From positions 1 through 64,000 of the forward strand of contig JAOVVO010000039.1 of the NCBI GenBank assembly GCA_028564675.1: DNA of 64,000 nt, given 5' to 3'. Source of the DNA: Onchocerca lupi (Eukaryota > Nematoda > Chromadorea > Rhabditida > Onchocercidae). The notes below the pieces were generated by a model. It searched no databases, was not told the DNA's origin, and saw only the letters and a list, made by a program, of their open reading frames with translations. Both the position numbers and the translations under genes were made by a program. Positions 36,954 through 49,423 of the stretch are shown here, in pieces; the stretch's first letter is position 1, and every line of letters starts with the position of its first letter.

Positions 36954-39900
36954 TCACACACATCTAAGATCGCTACCTTCAGCCCTTTCGTAAATCGACG
37001 AATTTGGCGAATCTATTTGATGCAAAATACTTCCGACGATAACTTTTGTTGGTTTGGAATGCTGCGATGATGTAGTAAATGTAGAAGACGTATCTGGTGG
37101 TGATGCACCACTGGAGTTGCTTCTGGAACTTGTCCATCTCGGCAACGGGCGATATTTGCGATCCCACGGAATATCATATCTGCAATAGCCAATGAATTTC
37201 CTTTTTGAATTTTCTTTTTTTGAAACATGAGTACTAAAAAAATTACAGTTATATCATGTTTATGTCACTTCTCAACTAATTATATTAAAATTTGTTTAGA
37301 AATAAAATCTTAAATATATGTCTGAAGGACAATAGTGATATGAGAACTTTAAATCTCGATTTAATGAAATATTCAAACAACTCGCCTGGTACTTTCGGCG
37401 GAACCACTGGGTGATTCGGTATGCATTATATGTGCTGCACCTATTTCACTGCATGGTTGACATTTTCTGGGTGACAAATCTCTATTTTTCTTCTGCCGAA
37501 CATAAAGGTAGAGTATGAATACACAAAGTGCACTGCTCAATGCTGTTGTCAGAGCAAATACTGTCATCAGAACATTCAGATGGCTCTCATTTCCAATAAA
37601 TTGCACAAAACCAGATTTCACATCTTCTGGATACTGAAAAATCTACTCTTCATCATCACTGCATCTCAGAGTATAACAAGCAAAAAAAGCATCTGAACAA
37701 TTAAAAAAATTACAGGCTCATTCTCTATCTGTTGTTTTCTTGATGTTGTGGATTAACTGCTTTAACAAAAGATTCGTAATGTTGGGCCTTATATTATAAT
37801 TGTATAAATTTCAAATTTTGAAATTATAATTATGATACAGTGATAATAAATGAAGAATTGAAATCAGCATGAAATTCAAGTTGAACCTGCTTTCATTATG
37901 CTAATTTTTGGCACATTAGGCATTTCAAATGGAAGGAAACACTGACTCCAAATCAACGTAGAATAACAGCATGATTATATAAGTAATATGGCGTAAATGT
38001 CTTCGTTACAAGGAAGCAAAAATGCTTACCTGTTGATTAATTACAGTATCATCACTGTATTCTATGCACCACGGACAACGTTCTTCATGCTTCTCCACAA
38101 TTATCGTACTGTTGAAACATCGAGCTGTCAGTCTAATGAAAACTTTGCCATCAATGTCGGATGATATTGTGCCAGATCTTTTCTGAAGACCTTTCGTCTC
38201 CTGCAATTGATGGAGATATAAAATGACCACTTACGATAATCTTATGATGGCGCACAATGACCATTGCAATTTGATGATTTCATAAATTTCAATCCTGCAT
38301 TAAATTTTTTCCTAATGCAAATAAAACGAAAAACGATTCTACTTGGCAAAAATGCAACTTTCGATTATAATCATGAATAAAAAGAATATAAATATTTTAA
38401 GATAAGTTATCCATTTGTTGATTAGTTTTCTATTAAAATCAAAAATGTCTTGAAGATAATTCTGCCATAAGTAGATTCCCAAAAAATTTCACACTTTAAT
38501 TAGTGAGAGAAATTTCATTGCATTCAACTTTTTCTAGAAAACAAATTTTATTTTTTTTTTCAAGAAATTTTGATGCTACACTGTTTTTTATATAAAAACA
38601 TAAGAGAAAGATATTATTTCCAATTTCCTTAAATTTTCACTCATTTTTCTGGAAACACATTTCTTTAATTTCAATAGTGCATTAATTCTGCTTCATTAAA
38701 TGGCATTTTCAATAGTTATTATGGACGTTTCATTATTTCTTTGTAATTTTCTGATAAATCAAAATTTCTAGACCTTCAGTAAGCAAAATTTAGAATCAGT
38801 TTGAAATTTTTTATTAAACTCAAATTCTTATTTCTAATCACAGCTTTCTAATCCAACAATTCGTTTCATTTTTCTTTGAGATTTCTCAGAACACTCATTA
38901 CACATAAACTTGCAAAATATGTAGTACAAATGTTTCATTGATTTCAAAGTTCCTTCAAAGTTTGTGCATTTAAAATTCCATAATTTAAATTTAAGTTTAT
39001 ACAGGCACAAACACTGGAAATTTGGACTTTTGAAATGTTTCTCAGTTGAAATTTCAATTCTGTTCATTAAATTTACTTCATTTTGATAAATATTGACTGA
39101 AGTGGAAGAATCGCAAATTCTTGGAAATCCGTATGTTGGATCTACACCTACGACTTCGCATGAAATCTGAATATCAGTTGGATTACCGTCACTCCAGTGA
39201 GTCACGTATACACGCTGTCTTTCCTGCAAATTTCAAACTTTATTGCTGTAAATTGGCCTGAAATAGAAGAAAAAATCGCCAAAAATGGAATAGCTTTATT
39301 CAAGACAATGATTGTGGCGTAAAGTTTAGGAAGTTTCGACTTAGCTAGACAATTCAAAAAATCCATTTTGTACGATTATTAATGTCTAAAATGAAAATTT
39401 TCCTGTTTTAAAGGATATTCGCTAAAAAGCATGGGGTCAATTGTCAAAGGTCAACAAATAATCATCAAAGATACGATCCGATGGCTTCACAGATAATTAC
39501 TTCCTCTTTAATGTGTAATTGTACGTGTCGTACATGCCGTAGACGTCACATATTGATATTTGATTCCTTTTAAAAATTATTTTAATGTACATTAGGCTGC
39601 GGTTCAGAACAAAGATTTTTTGAAACCTAAAAACACTAATTTCCAACTATATTTATTGCTATTTTTGTAAATAATAATTTAAACAAATCTGAATCTTGGA
39701 AGTCTTTAATTTTGGCTTTAAATTTTAAGAAGTTTTTCAAATTCTACTGTTTCAAGAATAATTTTGGTATTTGAAATTTTCATAGTTTCCATATTTAAAA
39801 TTATCCTCTGTTGTGGGGTAAATATGGCACATTTTTTCTCATTTTCTCACATCACCTCCTTCGGATAATTTCATTTCGGACCCTCCTAATTTTTTGATTG

Positions 39901-40244
39901 ATCAATAACTGATAGCTGTTTAAATCCGCATATTAGCGTAATTATCTTGAATTTTTTTTTCCTGAATCATTTATTGAATTGCTAAAAAATCATTTAATAT
40001 TTCTAACCTGCATAAGTTTTGGTGTGATAAGCCAATTTTTCGATAATTTTTCATTGGTGATAGTATTTAAGAATGCTAGCTGAAATCGAGGCTGTGCACA
40101 GCCAGCTGTTGTCAAACAACCTTTTCGCCATTCGATATTTTCCAATTTACTGGTCAACCAAAATATGGCTCGTGAAGAGTCCAATATCGTACAGAAGATT
40201 AACCATGATATCGATAACGTAATTATTGGAAAAATTTTCATCAT
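36954..40244 (-). CDS. CPWC-family type I membrane protein, copy 2, 342 aa
   Basis: Exons in transcript order: 40008-40244, 39077-39223, 38030-38200, 37386-37633, 36954-37179; all phases fit, stop TGA at 36954-36956. Signal peptide ~1-26 (ISWLIFCTILDSSRA), ectodomain to ~204, transmembrane helix ~205-230 followed by RQKKNR, then a cytoplasmic tail of ~110 residues rich in Ser/Thr/Pro with YDIPWD, LPRW and a Ser-rich block. Ectodomain cysteines include C-x5-C in exon 1, the PRICD Cys, RCF at 155-157 with a possible N-glycan site NST at 158, and CPWC at 170-173. It is the tandem paralogue of 33001-34120: exon 2 is 49 codons in both, and exons 1-4 end in the same phases. Intron 4 uses a GC donor. 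Function unknown; the tail looks like a docking or phosphorylation platform, which is inference. Confidence 0.85.
37384..37385 (-). other. GC splice donor (GC-AG intron)
   Basis: Exon 4 of copy 2 ends ...AGTACCAG, followed by GCGAGT. Only this site gives the phase (2) needed by the next exon, which begins with A then TATGAT. The two nearby GT sites (GTTGTT, GTTTGA) leave phase 0. AG|GCGAGT resembles the known GC-AG donor consensus. The paralogue has GTATGT at the matching phase. Confidence 0.6.
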
Positions 40245-40248
40245 TCAA

Positions 40249-40250
40249 CT
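40249..40250 (-). other. Trans-splice acceptor 4 nt before ATG
   Basis: The minus strand reads TTTTGTAG, then TTGA, then ATGATG. An acceptor-like AG 4 nt before the first ATG of CPWC copy 2 supports this start and trans-splicing. Confidence 0.55.
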
Positions 40251-40692
40251 ACAAAACATTCAAATGATTTTAATCACTTTCCATACATCATTGAAAAGAC
40301 GCTGAAATCGACAAAGATATTCAAATATTTTCCATTCATCTTTTACCAAAATTATTAACGATATTCTCTTCAGCAAAGAAAAGTATTCCCATTTACTTAT
40401 TCAAAATGGATTCAAAACGAATTAGTGAAGAAAGGTAATTTTGCATGAGATGTACCTGACTCTTAGATATCTCATTCCAATGGAATAATTGAAATTACTC
40501 TAATAAGCGAAAAAAAAAATCAAGAAAGCATGAATGTATTACTCATTGAGTACAGCTAATTAACTGCTATGACTGTTGAGTTAAACACTGAATTTTAAGA
40601 TTAGAATTGAACCTGAACTACAGACACGTCTTAATTGTTGAAAGTTATATATTTTAGATGTGATAAAGCAATAAGGAATTTTAAATTTGCTT

Positions 40693-40750
40693 GCAATATG
40701 TAATATCTCTGAAAAGTGATAGCAAAATGTAATATCTCTGAAAATTTTGG
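40693..40750. repeat. Two-copy 29-bp direct repeat
   Basis: GTAATATCTCTGAAAA occurs twice with a period of 29 bp, preceded by GCAATAT in one copy and GCAAAAT in the other. Noncoding. Confidence 0.8.
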
Positions 40751-43008
40751 ACGAAAGAAAGCGATAAATTTTTTGTTTTCTTCCTTTTCTATTTAATTTT
40801 CCTTCTCGAATAATTTACTCTTGAGTGGTCGAATCATGAAAAAATTTATTCTTCGATATTTCAAAAGTATTAAAAGCTTTTAGCATTTCAGTCCAATATT
40901 GCATAAGATTCAATAAAATTAATTAATCATTCATTTTCATTAAAACGAAATCATCGTACGGCGTTGATTTTTGGGCAGAACATTCGGTTCATAATTCAGT
41001 GCTACCGGTCAATTTGATTATTATATCGAAAGTGATAAGGATGAATATCTGATCTTGAAAGAATGAATAGTAACAACCACTGATATCAACACTAACTTTT
41101 TCTAATCATTAATTAGCAATTATCAGCCAAAAAGACTTACAGATAATGTAGAAAAAAAGATATAGAAAAGAATGAAATAGATGAATGGGTGACTGACGAG
41201 CAGAAATGAGCATCAATCCGGAATCATCCAGAAACCTGTCTTTTATTTTATTATCCAATTTGTTTAAGGATAAATTTATATGCTTAATTATATTCGAAAA
41301 GTAAGAACAAATAATCTATTACTCATTGGAAGCATTCTAAAACACTAAATTTACTTCACATCAAATATAAGATGACAATGAAAAAGTTTTCAAAAAAAAA
41401 GTTCTTTTTTTTGCTTTCTCGACAAAGTGACAAATTCATTCGACGTAACAAATACGTGTCTCTGTAAAAGCATGTTATGTAAAATTTAGATATAAAAGAT
41501 ATGAATTTCAACAATGATACTATATATAGATTGTTGTTAATGCAAATTTTGAAAATGATGGTGGAATTTTCAAACATTTTGTAATTTATTTATTTGTTTC
41601 AAATGGAGTATGAATAGAAAGAAGAAAGTTGCACAAAATATATAAAAAGTTTCTTGTTTGCTATCTCCAAGAAGAGAATTCTACAAAGTGGTGCTTAAAA
41701 AGAAATAGTAGCCAATGCTGATTTCCAGAACAAATGGCTAAGGTCAACTGGAAGAAGGATTGTTAGAAGCAAAGGTTAGTAGTATCTTGAAGGATGCGAT
41801 TAAGCAAACATAATGGACTTTTGTGTGGAAGTGTTACCGCTATCAAAATACGCAGCATACCGCAAGGGAAGGCGGAATTTCGAGTGAAACCCAAGATGAC
41901 AAGCAACTGGTCATTTAAGTAGCCGCCCTCCAGTCCGCCCATCTAACTTTCAACTCCCAACTTTCCTTTATTGCTTTTTTGGAAAACATCGAAGATCGGG
42001 GCTTGAATTACAAACTTGCATTTGCAACCATTAATGCAAGTTTGCAATTCAAGTTGTAAGAACAAAATAATTTAAAAACCTTAACTTCTAACTTATTAAT
42101 GGTCATTTTTAATTGAACCAGAAAATGATCAGAATCCATTAATCCTAACAACAGGCGCTAAATTATGGTTGCATATTTGAGTATATGTAACTAAAGTACT
42201 TTATTGATTTATTATAATATACAATTCTTCTTATCAGAAACTACAAAGCGCACAACTGTTCGTATATTTTACAACTTCAGTTTAGCTATTTACAAATTTA
42301 TGACTATCATTTGTAACTTATGCCGCTGATATTTAATGCTATGAAAAATGTCCTTGAAAAGAACGATTATGATAACAACGTAAAATTTAACTAAAATCGA
42401 AGTTGAACAATTCAGTCTTTTTCGATCATTTCCAATTTTACTTTTTCATAAAAGAACGTTGGCAATGAATAAAATTTTCCGAAGCATCAAAAGCGGAAAG
42501 AGAAAGTTTCAGTCTTTCATTGCAATCAAAAAAAATTGTTGCTAAATTTCAAAGAAAGGCCAATTGAACTGAAATTCAAATGAATTGCTCAGAATTGTGG
42601 CGGCACTTATTTTGTACAAAAAATCAATGCTATTATAATGATGGGAAGGAGAAGGAAGTGATGATTTTTAGGTTAGAACGCAGCAGGTAGCTGATGGATA
42701 TGGTTATGCATAATTTTTTCACAATATTTTTAGAAGGCCCAATTCTAGTGTATGCATTTGAAATGAGAAATTATTTGTTTTGAGCATGAAATCAGTTAAA
42801 ATTGTAAATATTTCAAAATTTCGGAGTTGTTTGAACTTACAATCACGAAAAATTTTTTTTTATTTCCAAATTCTAATTGAAATTCTCAAATTTTAGTAGA
42901 AGTGAAATTTTAATTTCAATCAAAAAGATAGTTTCCGCATTTCATAGCAAGAGAGATTAGTTCTTTCACTACTGCATTCTCATCCCTTCTAAAGATCACA
43001 TCAATTGT

Positions 43009-43380
43009 TCAGCTCTCCGACAAAAAAAAATCCTCATTAGTATAATGAATAGCTGATATCTTACCATCGAAATAATTAATTAAAAGAGACTTTGGAAATT
43101 TAAAATTTGCATGCGATAGAAACTTCTTGGCACAAATGTCGCCGAAATGTCTTATAAAGTTGCGAAAAGAATACATTAACTGCCCTTCAGTACTATCTTC
43201 GATTCTGCTCATACCATTTGATCTCAGGAATGAGAAAATACCGAATTGAATGAATTGCTTAGTGCTGGATAATAACCGTGGATCTGATGAGAGACATCTG
43301 TGCAGGTGTTGAATAAATCCTTTACGATACCGCAAACTTAGAATCAATTCTCTGCCATCATAGGGAACAAAGTTAATTAT
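43009..43380 (-). CDS. Possible exon or hypothetical reading frame, unrecognised
   Basis: An uninterrupted minus-strand frame of about 124 codons with balanced composition (Arg, Asp, Gly, Cys, His present), unlike the Phe/Ile/Lys-rich noise around it. A candidate acceptor (ATGGCAG, exon from 43351) and a good donor GTAAGA (exon end 43065) bracket a 95-codon exon; reading through instead ends at 43009. A downstream acceptor at about 42,991-42,998 would give a short C-terminus. Recognisable pieces such as FIQHLHRCLSSDP and FRNFIRHFGDICAKK match no family I know. No partner exons found upstream. A frame this long is only borderline significant in a window of this size. Confidence 0.3.
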   Translation of the reverse strand: MINFVPYDGRELILSLRYRKGFIQHLHRCLSSDPRLLSSTKQFIQFGIFSFLRSNGMSRIEDSTEGQLMYSFRNFIRHFGDICAKKFLSHANFKFPKSLLINYFDGKISAIHYTNEDFFLSES

Positions 43381-46300
43381 TCAGCGTATGATTCATAGAA
43401 TTTTCGCAATTTTTTGAGCGATTATTTATGCACTTCAAAAACATTGAAATTGATTGCTTTCATTGTTTTTGCTTCATTCTGCCACTGTTAGGTTCCTTTC
43501 TTTAGACTGAAATAATTGAAGCAATAAACGAACTATTTGTGGGAAGAACTCAAATAGAAAATAAATAGAGAAGATATAAAAAAATTTTATTCCAACGTTA
43601 TGTATTTTTAAACGATTTTTTTGCAATACAACAAAATGGGCAAAAGAACTGAGAGACAGACTTTTCTTTGCTTATTCATTGCAAATATTCAATTATTGTT
43701 AGGTAAGGAGAAAAAATATCAAAACCAAAATTGAAAGATTTATTTTTTGTTATGATAAGATCATTGTATGTTCTAAGATGACAACAAAAAGTTTAGTAAT
43801 ATGTAAGTTAATCATATCAAAATGCAACAACTTTCAATGAATAGGTCAATTAATATGTGATATAATCACCATACAATATCGTAATTATAATAGGATGGAA
43901 TAGTGATAATAATTATGCTATCACTTTTATTGTCAGTTCTTCAGATTAGTAAGACTCATTAAGGATGTGTTAAATAAATGTCACTTTTTATGATTTCATT
44001 AATCGATCCTTATCAATAGTGGTAGTAGTTAAAACGTTATCCTCATTTCTGGGCCATTTGAACATTCGTTAGGAATCTTTGAGTTGGAACTAACTGACTA
44101 TAATTGCGGTTGAAAGGATTGCGAAAAGATTGAGACAGTATTGAAATGATGATGGAACATATCAAAGACATGCAATATTTCAGTTATCAGTAAGATTAGA
44201 TTAATTGTTCAACATGAATTTAATTTTTCTTACTTCATTAAGAATTATCTGGAGACGCTTATATTTACTATTTATTTATTATTGAATCTGCTATTAAACA
44301 ATAACTACCATATTATTGTAATATGTAGTCATATCTTTAAATGATAAGCACCATTATTACCGTTATCATTTATCATTATTCTCAATTGTTATTTGGCTTA
44401 TATTATCAGCGTTCAATATTATTAATATCTTTATCACTAATTCTGGTTACAGCATCAGTCTTCGGATTTCTAAGAGTGTAGTATAAAATGATGAATATAT
44501 AAGTTACTTAAATTTCAAAGAATGCTCCTCCAAAGTCTGAGTTTTTGAAACAGCCAAATTAAATTAAATATTTCTTGATTTCCGGCAATTCGTCCGTTCT
44601 TTATTTTTCTTAATATTTGAAACTATTAATTTTCAAAAGTGATTGAATAGAAATTCACAAAATGTATTATCAAATTCAAAGATGCAGTAGTGGACGATGC
44701 TTGAAATAGCAGATAGTGACTGGTTGGTGACTGATTAAATCTAAGAAAGTGACATATACCTGTCATGGAGCGTCGCAACTCAAATTGGTAATAAACAATG
44801 AGGGCGAAGGGAGGATGTCTTGTCCAAGGGAGGACAAGGCCCTGTCCCCATCGATGTCATTCGACTGACTACTCACTAAAAGTTGCAAATGAGATCGAAA
44901 GCGTAGAGACGGATAAAAGACGCATACGAAATTTATTAATTTTCCCTTGAAAAAGGCTGAGACTATTGACCTAAATTGCTCTAAAGAAATGGCCCAACCT
45001 GAAGCCGATGTCAATATGAACATTTGTTTCAATTAAAAAAAAAAAAAAAAATCAAAAATTATTGCATAAATAAATTAGAAATCGATTTTCCATTAATTTG
45101 GAAAATTTTGCCATAATGAAACTTTAAAATTTTTGAAAATTTTGCAAACTTTGAAGAAATTAAATTTTTCTGATATCGGATCTTGTGGTAGTAACTATTT
45201 TTGTAAAAATTATGTATATAGTATTTCTGAATCTCTTAAAAAGTTGTTTTCAAATTAAAAAAAGCTCATATATAAGATTACTTGTGATGAATTCATTGGT
45301 GCAGGTAATCAAATTAATAATTGTGAAGCAAATATTCTGACTCAATGTGCAATCGTAGATCAACGATCATTTCATATTGCTATATAATTACTAGTATATA
45401 AAAGGATTGGACTGTAAAGATCGTGGAGCAAATAGACTTAATAATTCTTTGAAGGATTCGAATTATTCGCTCTTTGTCCAGGTGTCACTTTAATTTGTTT
45501 TAAACTAGTTTTGTACGAGTAAGACATGGAATTTATTGTAGCACTTGAAAAAAATTCTGTAACTTAATAATTTGTATTTCAAATTTTTGAAAAGAATGAT
45601 TTTTTCACTTATATTCAGTTTCCTTCTTCAAGGAACAATTAATTTTTGAGAAATTTCATTATTCTATTCAAGCCACAGAAATGTGACTAACAATATTTAT
45701 AATTCCAGAATGAATGAATTTAATTTAATTATGATCAAAAATGAGAACTGTAATAAAATTTATTCGATGATCACTTCTTTCATAATTTTTTACACTTTTT
45801 CATGGAATGAAATATGAGATAAAGAAGCAAAAAATAAAGAAGAACTGAAATAAATCAAGAGAAAAATAAAACAATTTCAAAAAAAAAAATCAATCATTCC
45901 GATTCTTTGTCATTTTTTGATGCAGATAAATCATGTTTCTGAATGAAAGATTAGTCTCTTGGTCAGAATATTTCTTCCTAGCTATTATCAGTCTGGTGGG
46001 AAAGACGGTCAGTCAGCTAAAATCAATCTCATTTTTCTTCTTTCCATTACATCCGATTTTTCTCAATTTTCAAAGGTTAATAGTCCATGAAATGAAATGA
46101 AACGAAATCTCTCAATTTCAGAAGATAAATAAGGGCAAGGAAGAGCAATGCTGTTGCAACGATTTCCTTAATAGATGATAAATGAAGCAACATGATGGCA
46201 TCTACTGCTAGAGTACCATGAATCAGACGAAGGTAGCAATTAGGTATCACTTAGGTGCTAATTATTATCTAAAACTGGACAAACGGGATGATAGATGTGG

Positions 46301-49300
46301 ACACACTTCAATCTGAAATGTGTAAATTCAAGACAAGCTGATGAGAAATGGTAATAGTGATTGATTTGACTATATGTCCATTCTCCCAATAATAGACCCC
46401 TTTCAAAATTTCATCAATCAAATAAAATTTCCCAGTCTATGTTTTCTGATTGCCATGAAAAGCTATCATTTTCATAGGTTTTCTCCTAAGAAAATTTAAA
46501 TTTTAAGATCTTGCTTCACACTCTGGTGAAATTTTAGTGAAGTTAAAGGAATTTTTATTAGAAAAAAGCATAACTCTGCTGAGAAAGTCATAATTACCGA
46601 GGATCATTAAATTTGATTCTGAAACTTGTCATAATTTGTCATATAAGCACCGTCTTATTTTGACGAAATTGGAAATCAACAAACTTTAGCGTCTGATGTA
46701 CTATTTAATTAATTACTTTTCCTTTATGATTGTGCAAAATGTTGGATTTTTATGATACTTTTTTATTTAAAATATTAAATAAAAAAAATAATTGCTTTTA
46801 TTTGTCTGAAAATCCTTCTTTGTTATTACTTTACGAATTTGACTATGCCAAATATAAACTTCACTCTCCAAACAATACTTCCCGGTATCAATCAATCACT
46901 TCGAAGACTTCAGTTTTAGTTTCCATAGCAAGGAAATGAATTCCTTTCTTCCACTTCAATAAATATATGCCAATGTGTGAGCTGAATTAGTAATTTAAAA
47001 TGATGAGTTTTTATCACTAAAAGCTGGAGGAACATAAAATTCAAATTGGAGTAAATAAATTTAGAAATTTAAACTACAACTCTCAGAATTGATTACCATC
47101 TTTCTTTCCCTTGTATCTTTTCCTTTTTGTTTTCCTCTCTCTCCCTCTCTTTTGCAATATAAAGAGAGATGAAAGAGTAATGATTAGAGTTGCTACTCTT
47201 TTTAGATTGTACATCAGTCATAAAAACCGTAGCAAAGAGATTGTTTGAAAGATTAGACACAGATTTTTACAACTTAATCACTGACCCCTCGGCGAAGTCT
47301 TTTCTTGAACTGTTGAGGAAATAAAAATGAAAATTTCTAAAAGTAAATTTAGATGTGGCAGAAAAGACTGGGACAAATGCGGAGAATGAAAGGAAAATAT
47401 GTGATGTAAACGTGGGACGACGAGTGATTTTCGGTTTTGTAGAAATCAGTCAACCGATCAGGAAGTTTCAATGGTGATCAAATATTTTTAGCAGCATTAT
47501 CAGTAAACAATATATGCACTTGCACCCATTAAATGTGATTCTCATTCTCCGTAATTGAAGGGCACAGGATTTGCAGCTAATTGGATCAGAAGCATGAAGT
47601 TATTTGAACTGAAGAACAATGTTTTGAAGGATGGAGACTGGACCAGAGAGGGCAAAGTTTGCGATGGGAAAGGTATGTTGATGTGTGACATTGAAAACAA
47701 AGTATACAGTAAACAAAAACTATAAAAACAATATTCATTGTTAAATATAAGCGATGGAAGCGATCGAGTGACCTTCGGATTGAATGAAAAAGAAAAATAC
47801 GATAGAAGTTCTGATGAAAGTCATCGATTCGACTATAACACATCTTTGAATGAGGCAATGCAAACATTTCTAAAATAAGAGTGTAGAGACGATCTTCAGG
47901 TATTAATTTATGCTAATTTAATGGAAATATTGAAATTTTGGTGCATAAGTAGGTGTTGAACTTCATCATTCCAACAATATGTAATCTTGGAAAAAGTGCA
48001 ATGTTTCTTTCATGTATTTTCTCACACTTGTCAATTTTCCTAATGAATTTTATAAATTTCAGATATTCTCTCTTCAGATAAATCCCATCAAAAAATTATT
48101 TTATACAGAAAAGAAAAAAAAAATGAAAAAGCTTTTCATGGTTTAGTGAAAACATTTGAATTATTTTAGAAAATTCTAAAAAATTAGATCAAATCATTTT
48201 TCATTAAATAGTAGCAACGATGTGTTTTATTTCTTAAATGGCTCGTAAAGTTATTTTTTTATGCTCCAAACTTTCGGTGTATTTGTATTTCTTTACAGGG
48301 AAACGAGAATACAATAGCAGGATTTAAAAAATTCAAAAATAATAGATGGAGTTTTGAGAAAGGGAAAAAGCTTTTGCATTTGAAATTAAAATTTTTTGCA
48401 GCACTATGTGACTTATTTGAAGTGAAACACATTTTCAGACAATCGGTAATTTATTTGTGAAAGCTTCAATGTTGTGTGATAAAAAATGTGATTTTTATTG
48501 GAATTAAAAGAATGGGCTACCACACATACACACAAAACAATTTAATTCAAAATTTCCTACTTCAACTTTTAAATTTTTATGAGCCAAAGAACAACAACAA
48601 CAACGACTCATTCTTCAAGCACAATCAACTGGTTTTTTTTTTTTTCTACTTTTATCATCATATGTTGGAAACAAAAATATAAGGTGAAAAGGAAAATGAT
48701 GGAAATGATTGGAAGAGGATCAATGAGCAGACACAATGATTTGAGGAAGTTTAAGGGATTTTATTTGCCTTGAAAATAACTTTCAGAATGAAAATATTGG
48801 AAAAAATTATAAAATAGAAATATAATTTCACAAAAAACTCGAATATTCCAAAAAAATAAATACAAAAAAAATAATTGCCAATATGACGAATAATTGCTCG
48901 AATATTTAAAATATTTAATATCTTGCAGAGAGAGAAGAAATTTTTGCAAAAAATTAATGATTATTTTCTACAATTAGCAATTATTAACAATTATTTTTTT
49001 ATTTTTTTTATTTTTAGAATGTCGTCCTACTTCTCTTACTAATTTTTTGAATGACTCAGCGTTAAATTGAAACTTTTTCAAGAGAATGTGAATTGTGAGA
49101 CTGAAAATATAACTTTATAATCCGCTAACACCAGAAACTCTGACCTACCAAAAAGGAAAATTTGGTTCAAATAACTCTTTAGAACATGAAGTTGTGTAAT
49201 AATAAGTATCTAATGCAGTTGGAGTCTAGATTGCACATCGGATTATATTAGACGAATCAGCATAATAAAGCTACTTTATCATCATCTGCGCAAAAGTTCA

Positions 49301-49309
49301 AAGGAAAGA

Positions 49310-49423
49310 TTAAATATCTAGAAGGAACGGGACCTTCGTATCATCGTAGGTTATATTCTTGACACATCCACGGATAGGACACGGAATCGTCGAAGAAAAC
49401 AGTTTTTTCGCAATTTCATAATC
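49310..49423 (-). CDS. Weak candidate terminal exon, 37 codons
   Basis: After the acceptor-like TTTTCAGTAG the frame runs GAT TAT GAA to a TAA. It contains two cysteines (IPCPIRGCVKNITYDD) and balanced composition. It is isolated and short; chance is likely. Confidence 0.15.
   Translation of the reverse strand, partial: DYEIAKKLFSSTIPCPIRGCVKNITYDDTKVPFLLDI

Larger units (their letters stand above)
40245..43008. other. AT-rich intergenic region
   Basis: About 2.8 kb 5' of CPWC copy 2, expected to contain its promoter. No credible gene. The stretch near 41,700-41,960 is less AT-rich (CCGCCCTCCAGTCCGCCC around 41,922-41,940) but has no long frame. Confidence 0.5.
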
